This document shows positions 1 through 5,594 of a stretch of 5,733 nt of DNA, in pieces; the stretch's first letter is position 1, and every line of letters begins with the position of its first letter. Under the pieces are notes generated by a model. That model worked only from the letters and a program-made list of their open reading frames with translations, was not told where the DNA came from and made no database searches. The position numbers were made by a program, and so were the translations under genes. Source of the stretch: CAMCYM01 sp041191165 (lineage in GTDB: Bacteria > Bacteroidota > Bacteroidia > Flavobacteriales_D > Sanyastnellaceae); assembly GCA_041191165.1 (NCBI GenBank), contig JBEEPJ010000178.1:1-5733 (forward strand). The letters are read 5' to 3'.

Positions 1-522
1 GAAGTACTCGCTGCCCAGGGCGTTGTCCTGGCTGCACAGCGTTCCGTCCACACACAGCGCCGGGTCCACGCCCGTATTGCCTCCCACGCAGCCGCAGCTG
101 TTCGTGAAGGCAGAGCCCCCGCACACCCCGTTGCAGTCGTTCGTCAAGCAGGTGCCCGCCTGCGTGGCGTCGGCATCGTAGTTGCAGGCGGACGGCGTCA
201 TGCAGCCCACGCAGTAGCCGGCCACCAGCCCGGTGTTGCCCCCTGTGCAGCCGCAGGCCGTCACCGTCGCCGAGCCGCCGCACACCCCGTTGCAGTCCGT
301 GAACAAGCAAGAGCCGTCCTCGGCGTTGGCAGCGGCGTTGTAGTTGCAGGCCGTGGCGTTCGTGCAGCCGAAGACCACTTGGGCGTGGAGCTCGACCCCG
401 AGGCCCGCGAATAAACCCAGCGCGAGCAGCAGAGCGACGCGCCAGCGGGCCCCAATCCCCTGCCATTTCCAACGCGAAAGGGGCTTGTTTGAGGAGCCTG
501 AGGAAAAGGGGTGCTGGACCAT
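1..522 (-). CDS. Secreted cysteine-rich repeat protein, N-terminal part (3' end outside window)
   Basis: Read on the minus strand from an ATG at 522, the frame stays open for 174 codons to the window edge, so the C-terminus is missing. Residues 1-27 are a long basic n-region. Residues 28-43 are hydrophobic (VALLLALGLFAGLGV), followed by a likely signal peptidase site after HA (residue 47), so export is expected. Residues 52-105 and 106-158 form two tandem units with eight cysteines each, built on the patterns GC-x5-ACNY, DCNGVCGGSA and CGC-x-GGNTG. After residue 158 the pattern breaks (DGTLCSQDNALGSEYF). GCT...ACNYN repeats of this style are common in large secreted Bacteroidota proteins, many of which carry a C-terminal type IX secretion sorting domain; whether this one does cannot be seen. 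No Shine-Dalgarno precedes the ATG. The function is unknown; a surface or adhesive role is only a guess. Confidence 0.85.
   Translation of the reverse strand, partial: MVQHPFSSGSSNKPLSRWKWQGIGARWRVALLLALGLFAGLGVELHAQVVFGCTNATACNYNAAANAEDGSCLFTDCNGVCGGSATVTACGCTGGNTGLVAGYCVGCMTPSACNYDADATQAGTCLTNDCNGVCGGSAFTNSCGCVGGNTGVDPALCVDGTLCSQDNALGSEYF
49..207 (-). repeat. Cysteine-rich repeat unit 2 (53 codons)
   Basis: This unit covers residues 106-158 and starts GCMTPSACNYD. It has the same eight-cysteine spacing as unit 1 apart from one residue lost before the third cysteine. The DCNGVCGGSA core is identical between units and its DNA is nearly identical, which suggests duplication within the gene. 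No third unit follows in the part that can be seen. Confidence 0.75.
208..369 (-). repeat. Cysteine-rich repeat unit 1 (54 codons)
   Basis: This unit covers residues 52-105 of the secreted protein and starts GCTNATACNYN. Cysteines sit at unit positions 2, 8, 21, 26, 30, 39, 41 and 53. The acidic EDGSC segment before the third cysteine matches the common Bacteroidota form of this repeat. It aligns with the following unit at about 31 of 53 residues, with a single-residue gap. Confidence 0.75.
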
Positions 523-570
523 GAAAATCCGATTGTGAAGGGAACCGTCGAAGCTTTTCCGCGGCTTGTT

Positions 571-578
571 TAAATGTA
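571..578 (-). promoter_or_regulatory. Candidate Bacteroidota -7 box for the repeat protein
   Basis: On the minus strand the sequence TACATTTA lies about 48 bases upstream of the ATG at 522. It matches the TAnnTTTG consensus at all fixed positions except the last. The only nearby TTG is 29 bases further upstream, which is longer than the usual 17-23 base spacing, so the -33 element is not convincing. The surrounding AT-rich stretch supports a promoter region in general. Confidence 0.3.
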
Positions 579-588
579 ACGATTTTTG

Positions 589-617
589 GTCTAAAAACCT
601 CATGCGGCAAGAAGGTT
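589..617 (-). terminator. Weak candidate terminator downstream of the GT11 gene
   Basis: On the minus strand, about 30 bases after the GT11 stop codon, AACCT (617-613) can pair with AGGTT (600-596) across a 12-base loop and runs straight into a T-rich tail ending TTTAG. The stem is only five base pairs, so this is a suggestion from position and the T run. Confidence 0.22.
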
Positions 618-647
618 GCTTTTATTGACCCCGATGACCCATGGCGT

Positions 648-1544
648 TTACAGCAACGTCACGCCCGGCGTGATGGCGAACTTCTTTCCGGCCTCATAAT
701 GCGCATTGCGCACCTCGCAATGGAAATAGGTACGGGGAAACACCCGTTGCTTTCCTGAGCCCTCATCCGACCCAATGCTCGAGGCCCAATAGCTGAACGT
801 GGAATTGGAGATGACCACCCGCTGAAAGTCCTTCAACCACAGAAACTCCTCGATGTGGTCCGCGCAATAATCGCGGGCCCAACGCAGCGGAAAATCCGCG
901 AGAAACGGATGAAAGTCGAGCACTTGGTCGGGCGCATCGGAGAAGATCACCAGTTCTGGCTGCTCCCCGCTTTCCGTGAGGTGTGCGATGCCGCGGGCGA
1001 AGTAATCTGAACCCAACGATTGAAAGATGGCCTGGTTTTGGGGCAGCAGATAATCGTCGAGCCGCACGTGCACGGCGATGGCTTGCTGTGCCCATTCCCG
1101 CTGCGGTGTCGGCAGTCGCCCCGCCGGATGGCGGCGTTGGATGGCCTCGCTCATGGGGCCGATGACCGGCCCGTGCACTTCCGCCCATTGCCAAAACCCC
1201 TGCAACAAACAATCTCCGGAGGCTTCGATTTCTGCACACAGCTCCTCCCATCCCTGCACCTCCTCTTCCCGAATCAAGCGCACATGAAAACCCCACCGGT
1301 TGAGAAATCGGACGCGCAACAGCCGAGCATACTTTGCCTTTCTGTGCGCCCACCAGCTCACCCGCATCAGCGGTTCAGGGTCCACGATGCGAAAAAGACC
1401 CAAGGTCCGGTGCCCCTTCCGCATTCTGGAATCCTCCAGGCGCACGTGACATGTGGGAAATGCTTCGCGCAGCTTCAGCCACAGGGCGTATTGAAAGAGT
1501 TGGTTGCCCAGCCCTTCATGCACCTGCACGATGATTTGCTTCAT
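648..1544 (-). CDS. Glycosyltransferase family 11 (alpha-1,2-fucosyltransferase-like)
   Basis: This 298-residue protein would transfer a sugar, by family precedent L-fucose from GDP-fucose in alpha-1,2 linkage, during assembly of a surface glycan in the cytoplasm. The N-terminus has the GT11 signature GLGNQLFQYA at residues 11-20. The donor-binding motif appears as HVRLDDY at 159-165, where the usual form is HxRRGDY. Further family blocks are VIFSDAPD at about 199-206 and ISNSTFSYWASSI at 245-257. The length is normal for the family. I chose the ATG at 1544 because the GT11 fold begins immediately after it. The same frame is open back to an ATG at 1667, but that adds 41 residues with no family character and overlaps the divergent gene starting at 1659. 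There is no Shine-Dalgarno, as is common in Bacteroidota. It stands divergent from an FkbM-type methyltransferase. The replaced second arginine leaves donor specificity uncertain. Confidence 0.88.
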   Translation of the reverse strand: MKQIIVQVHEGLGNQLFQYALWLKLREAFPTCHVRLEDSRMRKGHRTLGLFRIVDPEPLMRVSWWAHRKAKYARLLRVRFLNRWGFHVRLIREEEVQGWEELCAEIEASGDCLLQGFWQWAEVHGPVIGPMSEAIQRRHPAGRLPTPQREWAQQAIAVHVRLDDYLLPQNQAIFQSLGSDYFARGIAHLTESGEQPELVIFSDAPDQVLDFHPFLADFPLRWARDYCADHIEEFLWLKDFQRVVISNSTFSYWASSIGSDEGSGKQRVFPRTYFHCEVRNAHYEAGKKFAITPGVTLL

Positions 1545-1609
1545 GCGCAAGGTTACGCAAGATGGCAGCGTGGAGTTTCTGTGCACTTGTGGAACCCGCA
1601 TTTTGCCCC

Positions 1610-1642
1610 TTGAAACTTCTCTTCGACCCTTGCGTAGATTCG
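1610..1642 (+). promoter_or_regulatory. Candidate Bacteroidota promoter for the FkbM-type gene
   Basis: TTG at 1610-1612 and TAGATTCG at 1635-1642 are separated by 22 bases. This fits the TTG-(17-23)-TAnnTTTG consensus with one mismatch in the -7 box. It would start transcription only about 10 bases before the ATG at 1659, giving a very short leader. Confidence 0.33.
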
Positions 1643-1658
1643 AGGACGATTTGAACCC

Positions 1659-2459
1659 ATGATTCATTCCCTCAAGCGGCGTTTGCTAGACCAAATCGAA
1701 AACCTAGGCTACGTGGTCCAGCGCCATACTCCCACCGCCGAGATGCGGGCCCTGCTCGACACCCTCAAGCCCCGGGATCCGGGCTGTGCCTTCGTTCGGC
1801 TCGGCGGCCCGCACGACGGGGGGTACCTCATCCCGGACGACCTGGACGGCATCGTCGCCTGCTTCTCCCCCGGCGTGGACCAGACGAGCGCCTTCGAGCG
1901 GGACTGCCTCGACCGGGGCATGGCCCTGTACCTCAGCGACGCCTCGGTGACCGGGGTGGGCCCCGAGCTGCAAGGCCGGCCCTACCACTTCCAACCCAAG
2001 TTCATCGGGCTGGAGCGGCGGGACGACTTCATGACCCTCCCGGACTGGGTGGCCGCCGCCGACCTGCCCGAAGGCGACCTGATGCTGCAGATGGACATCG
2101 AAGGCGCCGAGTACGAGAACCTGCTCGCCTGCCCGCCGGACTTGATGCGCCGCTTCCGGGTCATCAGCCTCGAACTGCATCACATCTGCGAGTGGTGGAA
2201 TCCCCGCTATTTTTCGTTCGTGGAGCGGGCCCTCGGCGCCGTCACCGCCACCCACACCTGCGTCCACATTCACCCCAACAACACCTCGCGCGTCACGACC
2301 GTGGCGGGCATCACCCTGGTCAACACCCTGGAGATCACCTTCTTGCGCAAGGATCGGGTCACCGGCGGCAGCCTGCGCCACGACATCCCCCACCCCCTCG
2401 ACGCGGATTGCGTCCCCAGCCTCCCCCCCCTGGCCTTGCCCCGGGATTGGTGGGGCTAA
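1659..2459 (+). CDS. FkbM-family SAM-dependent methyltransferase
   Basis: This 266-residue protein is predicted to move a methyl group from S-adenosylmethionine to a hydroxyl, by family precedent on a sugar or similar acceptor. Visible blocks are DGGYLIPDDL (residues 53-62), a glycine-poor SAM-site-like ACFSPGVDQTSAFE (67-80), YLSDAS (91-96), the family hallmark LQMDIEGAEYE (143-153) with the acidic residues expected after motif II, and HIHPNN (203-208). No signal peptide or membrane segment is seen, so it should be cytoplasmic. The start at 1659 is the first ATG; GAGGA at 1642-1646 lies 12 bases upstream and is at best a distant ribosome-binding site. The gene is divergent from the GT11 gene, consistent with a shared glycan-decoration role. 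After roughly the first 27 codons its GC rises to about 70%, well above its left neighbour, so the two may have different origins. The acceptor is unknown. Confidence 0.85.
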   Translation: MIHSLKRRLLDQIENLGYVVQRHTPTAEMRALLDTLKPRDPGCAFVRLGGPHDGGYLIPDDLDGIVACFSPGVDQTSAFERDCLDRGMALYLSDASVTGVGPELQGRPYHFQPKFIGLERRDDFMTLPDWVAAADLPEGDLMLQMDIEGAEYENLLACPPDLMRRFRVISLELHHICEWWNPRYFSFVERALGAVTATHTCVHIHPNNTSRVTTVAGITLVNTLEITFLRKDRVTGGSLRHDIPHPLDADCVPSLPPLALPRDWWG

Positions 2460-2491
2460 GGGGCCGTATACCGCCCGTCAGGGCTACCCCC
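2460..2491. terminator. Weak imperfect hairpin between convergent genes
   Basis: Immediately after the FkbM stop, GCCC (2473-2476) and GGGC (2481-2484) form a tetraloop hairpin. It can be extended through GTA (2466-2468) with TAC (2485-2487) and GGGG (2460-2463) with CCCC (2488-2491), with bulges on the left arm. It lies exactly at the convergent end of the FkbM gene and the toxin remnant and overlaps the latter's stop codon. There is no T tract on either strand, so intrinsic termination is doubtful. Confidence 0.22.
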
Positions 2492-2783
2492 TCTCCCCCG
2501 AGCTGCGCAGGATGGCCTCCTTGATTTCTGGCCAGGCCACCGGCGCGAGCATCACCGGCATGGCTTCGCGTTCCGCGTCATCGAAGTAGGACAGGCTCTT
2601 GCGGATGAGGAAGGGATTGCCGTCGGAATATTTGGCCTGATAAAACGCCAACATCTCATCCAAGCTGAAAGTCTGCAGCAGAAAAAAGAGGTCGATGAAA
2701 TCCTTTCTGCTGCCTCTGCCCGCGATGGCGTTGAGCTTCATGGAGGCCAAATCCGGCAGCGAAATCAACCGCATCCCCTCCAC
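2484..2783 (-). pseudogene. AbiEii/AbiGii-family toxin, N-terminally truncated remnant
   Basis: The 99 residues read from a GTG at 2783 match the C-terminal part of the nucleotidyltransferase AbiEii/AbiGii toxin family as found in Bacteroidota. Recognisable segments are LPDLASMKLNAIAGRGSRKD (residues 9-28), FIDLFFLLQTFSLDEMLAFY (29-48) and KSLSYFDDAEREAMPVML (62-79). Intact members are roughly 200 residues or more, and their N-terminal half carries the nucleotidyltransferase core (a GG/GS motif and a D-x-D pair). None of that is present here or elsewhere in the window. The remnant begins only 25 bases after the DUF6922 antitoxin stop, where the full toxin gene would normally start, so about 100 N-terminal codons appear deleted. 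An ATG in that gap (2800-2798) hits a stop after five codons. Without the catalytic half it cannot act as a nucleotidyltransferase. It could still be translated from the GTG at 2783 or the ATG at 2774, but no ribosome-binding site is visible. Confidence 0.72.
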
Positions 2784-2808
2784 TACATCGGGAGGCGCAT
2801 GCAGCCCG

Positions 2809-3120
2809 TCAGGATTTCCAGAAGTCGGTCGGAGACGGTTTCGAAGTGTAGCATCGGAATTCAGACCGGTCGATCTCGAAAAAATGGGCCAGGAAAGCCA
2901 GCGAAACAGGATCCAACGAACGAATGGAAACCGCCCATTCCTTCAGCTGCGCTCGGTCCACAGCGGCCACCAGCCGGTCCCAATCCTCCTGCATTCCGTA
3001 TTCCACCACCTGACTTAACACATAAGGCCCGTGGGCGGGCAACTCCAAGGCATTCCGGTCCACGTCCCAAAAAAGGTGCGGTGAAAAAAGAGCCCATTCC
3101 CCCTCCAATGGTTGCGCCAT
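2809..3120 (-). CDS. DUF6922 domain protein, putative antitoxin of the AbiEii-type pair
   Basis: This 103-residue cytoplasmic protein has the pattern I associate with DUF6922: SPHLFWDVDRNALEL near the start (residues 13-27), YVLSQVVEYGMQEDWDRL (33-50), IRSLDPVSLAFLAHFFEID (66-84) and the closing FRCYT-S (88-95). In Bacteroidota such proteins are regularly encoded directly upstream of AbiEii-family toxins and are taken to be the antitoxin. Here the remnant of such a toxin follows immediately, which supports the assignment. The length is normal and no break is seen. The ATG at 3120 is preferred because family similarity begins within about 13 residues of it. The frame is open far upstream on the minus strand, but that stretch is only antisense to the MBOAT gene. 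With its toxin reduced to a C-terminal piece, this would be an orphan antitoxin. Confidence 0.72.
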   Translation of the reverse strand: MAQPLEGEWALFSPHLFWDVDRNALELPAHGPYVLSQVVEYGMQEDWDRLVAAVDRAQLKEWAVSIRSLDPVSLAFLAHFFEIDRSEFRCYTSKPSPTDFWKS

Positions 3121-3125
3121 GAGGG

Positions 3126-3141
3126 GAAAGTTACAAAGATT
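3126..3141 (-). promoter_or_regulatory. Candidate -7 boxes for the DUF6922 gene
   Basis: On the minus strand AATCTTTG (3141-3134) and TAACTTTC (3133-3126) are adjacent, each one mismatch from TAnnTTTG. They lie 5-20 bases before the ATG at 3120. No well-placed TTG is seen upstream, and a promoter this close would give an almost leaderless message, so this is weak. Confidence 0.22.
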
Positions 3142-3180
3142 CCCGAGCGCATGACCCGGCGAGAACCCACCGCCTATTTG

Positions 3181-3234
3181 AGCAGGGCCGGCAAGGCGGA
3201 TTGGGGTTAGATTTACGGCGGACCCTGCTAACCC
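3181..3234. promoter_or_regulatory. Two overlapping inverted repeats upstream of the MBOAT gene
   Basis: AGCAGGG (3181-3187) is perfectly complementary to CCCTGCT (3223-3229), and GGGTTAG (3204-3210) to CTAACCC (3228-3234). The right arms share two bases, so the two hairpins exclude each other if transcribed. The second ends six bases before the GTG start. A -7-like TAGATTTA (3208-3215) overlaps the inner left arm. This could be an operator or a leader switch, or chance in GC-rich DNA. Confidence 0.35.
3208..3215 (+). promoter_or_regulatory. Candidate -7 box for the MBOAT operon
   Basis: TAGATTTA matches TAnnTTTG except at the last base and ends 25 bases before the GTG start at 3241. The nearest upstream TTG in an AT-richer setting (CTATTTGAG) is 27 bases away, longer than the usual spacing, so only the -7 half is supported. 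Confidence 0.28.
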
Positions 3235-3240
3235 GGCGCC

Positions 3241-4653
3241 GTGCTCTTCAACTCCCTTGAATTTTTGCTGTTCTTGCCGCTGGTCTTCGCGGCGTACTGG
3301 ATTCTGAACCGCTGGACGGACCGGGCGGTCGGGCTGCGGGCGCAGAACCTGCTGGTGCTGGTGGCCAGCTACGTCTTCTACGGCTGGTGGGACTGGCGGT
3401 TCCTGGGGCTGCTCGCCTTCTCCACCGCCTTGGACTACTTCGTGGGGTTGCAGATGGCCCGGGCGAACGCCGCCGACCGGCCCGACGACCCCACCCACCG
3501 CAGCCGGCGGGCGAAGCACTGGCTCTGGGTTTCGCTGGCCATCAACCTCGGGATGCTGGCCTACTTCAAGTACGCGAACTGGTTCATCGAGAGCTGGATC
3601 GACGCTTGGGCCGCCGCAGGTGTCACCATGCATGCGAGCACCCTGCATATCATCCTGCCGGTGGGCATCAGCTTCTACACCTTCCAAACCCTCTCCTACT
3701 CCATCGACGTCTACCGCCGGCAGCTCACCCCCACGCGCGACTTCATCGCCTTCGCCGCCTTCGTGAGCTTCTTTCCGCAGCTGGTGGCCGGACCCATCGA
3801 GCGCGCCTCGGCCCTGCTCCCGCAGATCGAACGCCGCCGGACCTTCGACTACGACCAAGCCGTCAGCGGCATGCGCCTCATCCTCTGGGGGCTGTTCAAG
3901 AAGGTGGTCGTGGCGGACACCTGCGCCATCTATGTGAACGACATTTTTGCCAATCATGGCGCATACAGCGGACCCACGCTCATGCTCGGGGCCGTGTACT
4001 TCGCCTTTCAGATTTACGGGGACTTTAGCGGCTACAGCGACATCGCCATCGGGACCTCGCGGCTCTTCGGCATCCAACTGATGACCAACTTCCGCACCCC
4101 GTACTTCGCCCGCGACATCGCCGAGTTTTGGCGGCGGTGGCACATCTCCCTGTCCACCTGGTTCCGGGATTACGTGTACATCCCGCTCGGGGGGTCGCGG
4201 GGCGGCAAGTGGCAGGCCGTGCGCAACACCACCGTCATCTTCCTGGTGAGCGGGTTGTGGCATGGGGCGAACTGGACCTTCGTGGCCTGGGGAGCCGTAC
4301 ACGCCCTGCTCTTCCTGCCGCTGCTGCTGCTGGGCCGCAACCGGCGCAACACGGGCGATATCGAGGGGCTGCCCAGCCTGCGCGAGCTCACGGGCATCGC
4401 CACCACCTTCGCGGCCGTCTGCATCGCCTGGGTCTTCTTCCGGGCGGACAGCCTGGCCCATGCCGGGGAGTACCTGGCGGGGGTCATCCCCCTGACACTG
4501 GGCGTGGACTGGCTTGCCACAGGCGCACATTTCGATCGTTCTCGTGTTTGGCAAGCGGCGGCCTTCCGATGGACCATGTACTTCGTGGCTTGCGCCATGA
4601 TTTTGCTCAGTTGGTCCGATGAATCCACCCAGTTTATCTATTTCCAATTCTGA
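3241..4653 (+). CDS. MBOAT family O-acetyltransferase (AlgI-like)
   Basis: This 470-residue polytopic inner-membrane protein should take an acyl group, usually acetyl from acetyl-CoA, and pass it across the membrane for O-acetylation of an exported glycan. Family blocks are all present: MLFNSLEFLLFLPLVF at the start, LPVGISFYTFQTLSY (139-153), FPQLVAGPIER (178-188), GDFSGYSDIAIG (260-271), FWRRWHISLSTWFRDY (296-311, H301) and the signature SGLWHGANWTFVAWG (337-351, with the conserved H341), ending in FIYFQF. About ten hydrophobic segments are visible. The start is GTG, chosen because the canonical N-terminus of AlgI-like proteins begins there; no Shine-Dalgarno is seen. Its stop overlaps the next start as TGATG, giving translational coupling to an SGNH-like partner. 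Up to about codon 420 the gene runs at roughly 70% GC in many lines, then drops sharply in its last 45 codons to the level of the downstream gene. The acceptor glycan is unknown. Confidence 0.93.
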   Translation: MLFNSLEFLLFLPLVFAAYWILNRWTDRAVGLRAQNLLVLVASYVFYGWWDWRFLGLLAFSTALDYFVGLQMARANAADRPDDPTHRSRRAKHWLWVSLAINLGMLAYFKYANWFIESWIDAWAAAGVTMHASTLHIILPVGISFYTFQTLSYSIDVYRRQLTPTRDFIAFAAFVSFFPQLVAGPIERASALLPQIERRRTFDYDQAVSGMRLILWGLFKKVVVADTCAIYVNDIFANHGAYSGPTLMLGAVYFAFQIYGDFSGYSDIAIGTSRLFGIQLMTNFRTPYFARDIAEFWRRWHISLSTWFRDYVYIPLGGSRGGKWQAVRNTTVIFLVSGLWHGANWTFVAWGAVHALLFLPLLLLGRNRRNTGDIEGLPSLRELTGIATTFAAVCIAWVFFRADSLAHAGEYLAGVIPLTLGVDWLATGAHFDRSRVWQAAAFRWTMYFVACAMILLSWSDESTQFIYFQF

Positions 4654-5552
4654 TGGGACGCTTCTTGCTCAAGCTCTTCCTCTTCGGAATCAGCGCTTTT
4701 GCCGCCGCTTGGGCTATCGAAGCCGTCTTGTACCTTCAGATGCAGGACCGACGCGCCCATGTCCACGAAGACTGGCCCGATTTAAGGGGATTGGATGCGG
4801 ACTTCGTTTTTGTGGGCAACTCGAGGACCGCTGGCCATGTGATTCCGAAGCGCATCGAGCAACATGGACTCAAGGGTTACAACATTGCCTATGATGGCTA
4901 CACCGCCCAGATGGGTGGCTATCGCCTTGAGTACATCTTGGACCACACCGACCACCCTCCACGCTATGTTTTTGTACAAACCGACCTCAGTTTCATTCCG
5001 GGAGATGGCCGCATGACCCATTACCCCATGAAAGATGGCGTTCTCCGCTACTTTCTTCTAGACCAAATCGGCATCAACAAATACTACCGCAACTTCGCCA
5101 ACTGGCGGGAGGCTGACGCCTTTCTGCCCCTGTTGCGATACAAAGGATATCCCTTGATTTTCGTGAAACATCTCCTGGGTTGGAACCGATGGGACCGCAG
5201 AGGGGAACAAGGGTTTTGGCACAAGGACAAGGAAGTGGGATTTGCCTTGCCCCCATTGGATTCCGCTCACCGAGAGGTCATTTCCCTTTGTGGATTGGAC
5301 TCCATTTGCGAGGCCCGCGGCATTCAGCTCATCGGAGTCATCCCACCATCCCCGCAATCTCGGTACAGACCCTCTGACTTAGCGCTCAATGGGCTGCCCA
5401 GCGGGATGCCGGTCTGGGACTTATCGGCCCTTTTCGAGGGCGATGATTCGCTTTACTTTTACGACCCAGCCCACTTCAGCTTGAAGGGAGCGGAGATTTA
5501 TTCCGATTCCCTCTCCCTGCGATTCTCCCAACTGCTCCAATCCGCCCATTAA
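4653..5552 (+). CDS. Membrane-anchored SGNH-like protein, acyltransferase partner of the MBOAT
   Basis: This 299-residue protein has one N-terminal hydrophobic segment (residues 4-28) with no obvious cleavage site, so it is probably tethered with its main domain in the periplasm. Two SGNH/GDSL landmarks are visible: VFVGNSRTAG (52-61), where S57 would be the nucleophile, and YDPAHFS (270-276), where D271 and H274 fit the DxxH end of the triad. The middle oxyanion blocks are not clear by eye. Together with the one-base overlap with the upstream MBOAT gene, this fits the AlgJ/PatB/DltD-like role: accept the acyl group from the MBOAT protein and transfer it to a sugar hydroxyl outside the membrane. 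It shows no strong resemblance by eye to AlgJ itself, so the name is left general. GC is near 53%, lower than the body of the MBOAT gene. Hydrolase rather than transferase activity is the main alternative. Confidence 0.75.
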   Translation: MGRFLLKLFLFGISAFAAAWAIEAVLYLQMQDRRAHVHEDWPDLRGLDADFVFVGNSRTAGHVIPKRIEQHGLKGYNIAYDGYTAQMGGYRLEYILDHTDHPPRYVFVQTDLSFIPGDGRMTHYPMKDGVLRYFLLDQIGINKYYRNFANWREADAFLPLLRYKGYPLIFVKHLLGWNRWDRRGEQGFWHKDKEVGFALPPLDSAHREVISLCGLDSICEARGIQLIGVIPPSPQSRYRPSDLALNGLPSGMPVWDLSALFEGDDSLYFYDPAHFSLKGAEIYSDSLSLRFSQLLQSAH

Positions 5553-5594
5553 ATCCCTTCCCTCGTTCCTGTGGCATTCCCCTTGACCCCAGCG

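Noticed and set aside
344..538. A 64-codon plus-strand frame near the start of the repeat protein gene
   Set aside because: It is antisense to the signal peptide and first repeat, and it shows no domain or expression signal.
1020..1613. A 197-codon plus-strand frame across the GT11 gene
   Set aside because: It is antisense to a gene with clear GT11 motifs and shows no recognisable domain.
1545..1667. An upstream start for the GT11 gene at 1667
   Set aside because: The 41 extra residues are basic and featureless, the GT11 fold starts right at the ATG at 1544, and the extension would overlap the start of the divergent FkbM gene.
1704..2393. A 229-codon minus-strand frame across the FkbM gene
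   Set aside because: It is the antisense shadow of a GC-rich gene, with runs of G, V, D, E and A and no domain.
3387..4028. A 213-codon plus-strand frame inside the MBOAT gene
   Set aside because: It is an alternative frame of a well-supported membrane protein, full of R, H, L, P and A as expected from a shifted GC-rich frame.
2809..4647. A 612-codon open frame on the minus strand that ends with the DUF6922 protein
   Set aside because: Everything upstream of the ATG at 3120 is antisense to the MBOAT gene, is rich in G, P, E, H and Q in low-complexity runs, and looks like a frame kept open by high GC. Family similarity starts only just after the ATG at 3120.
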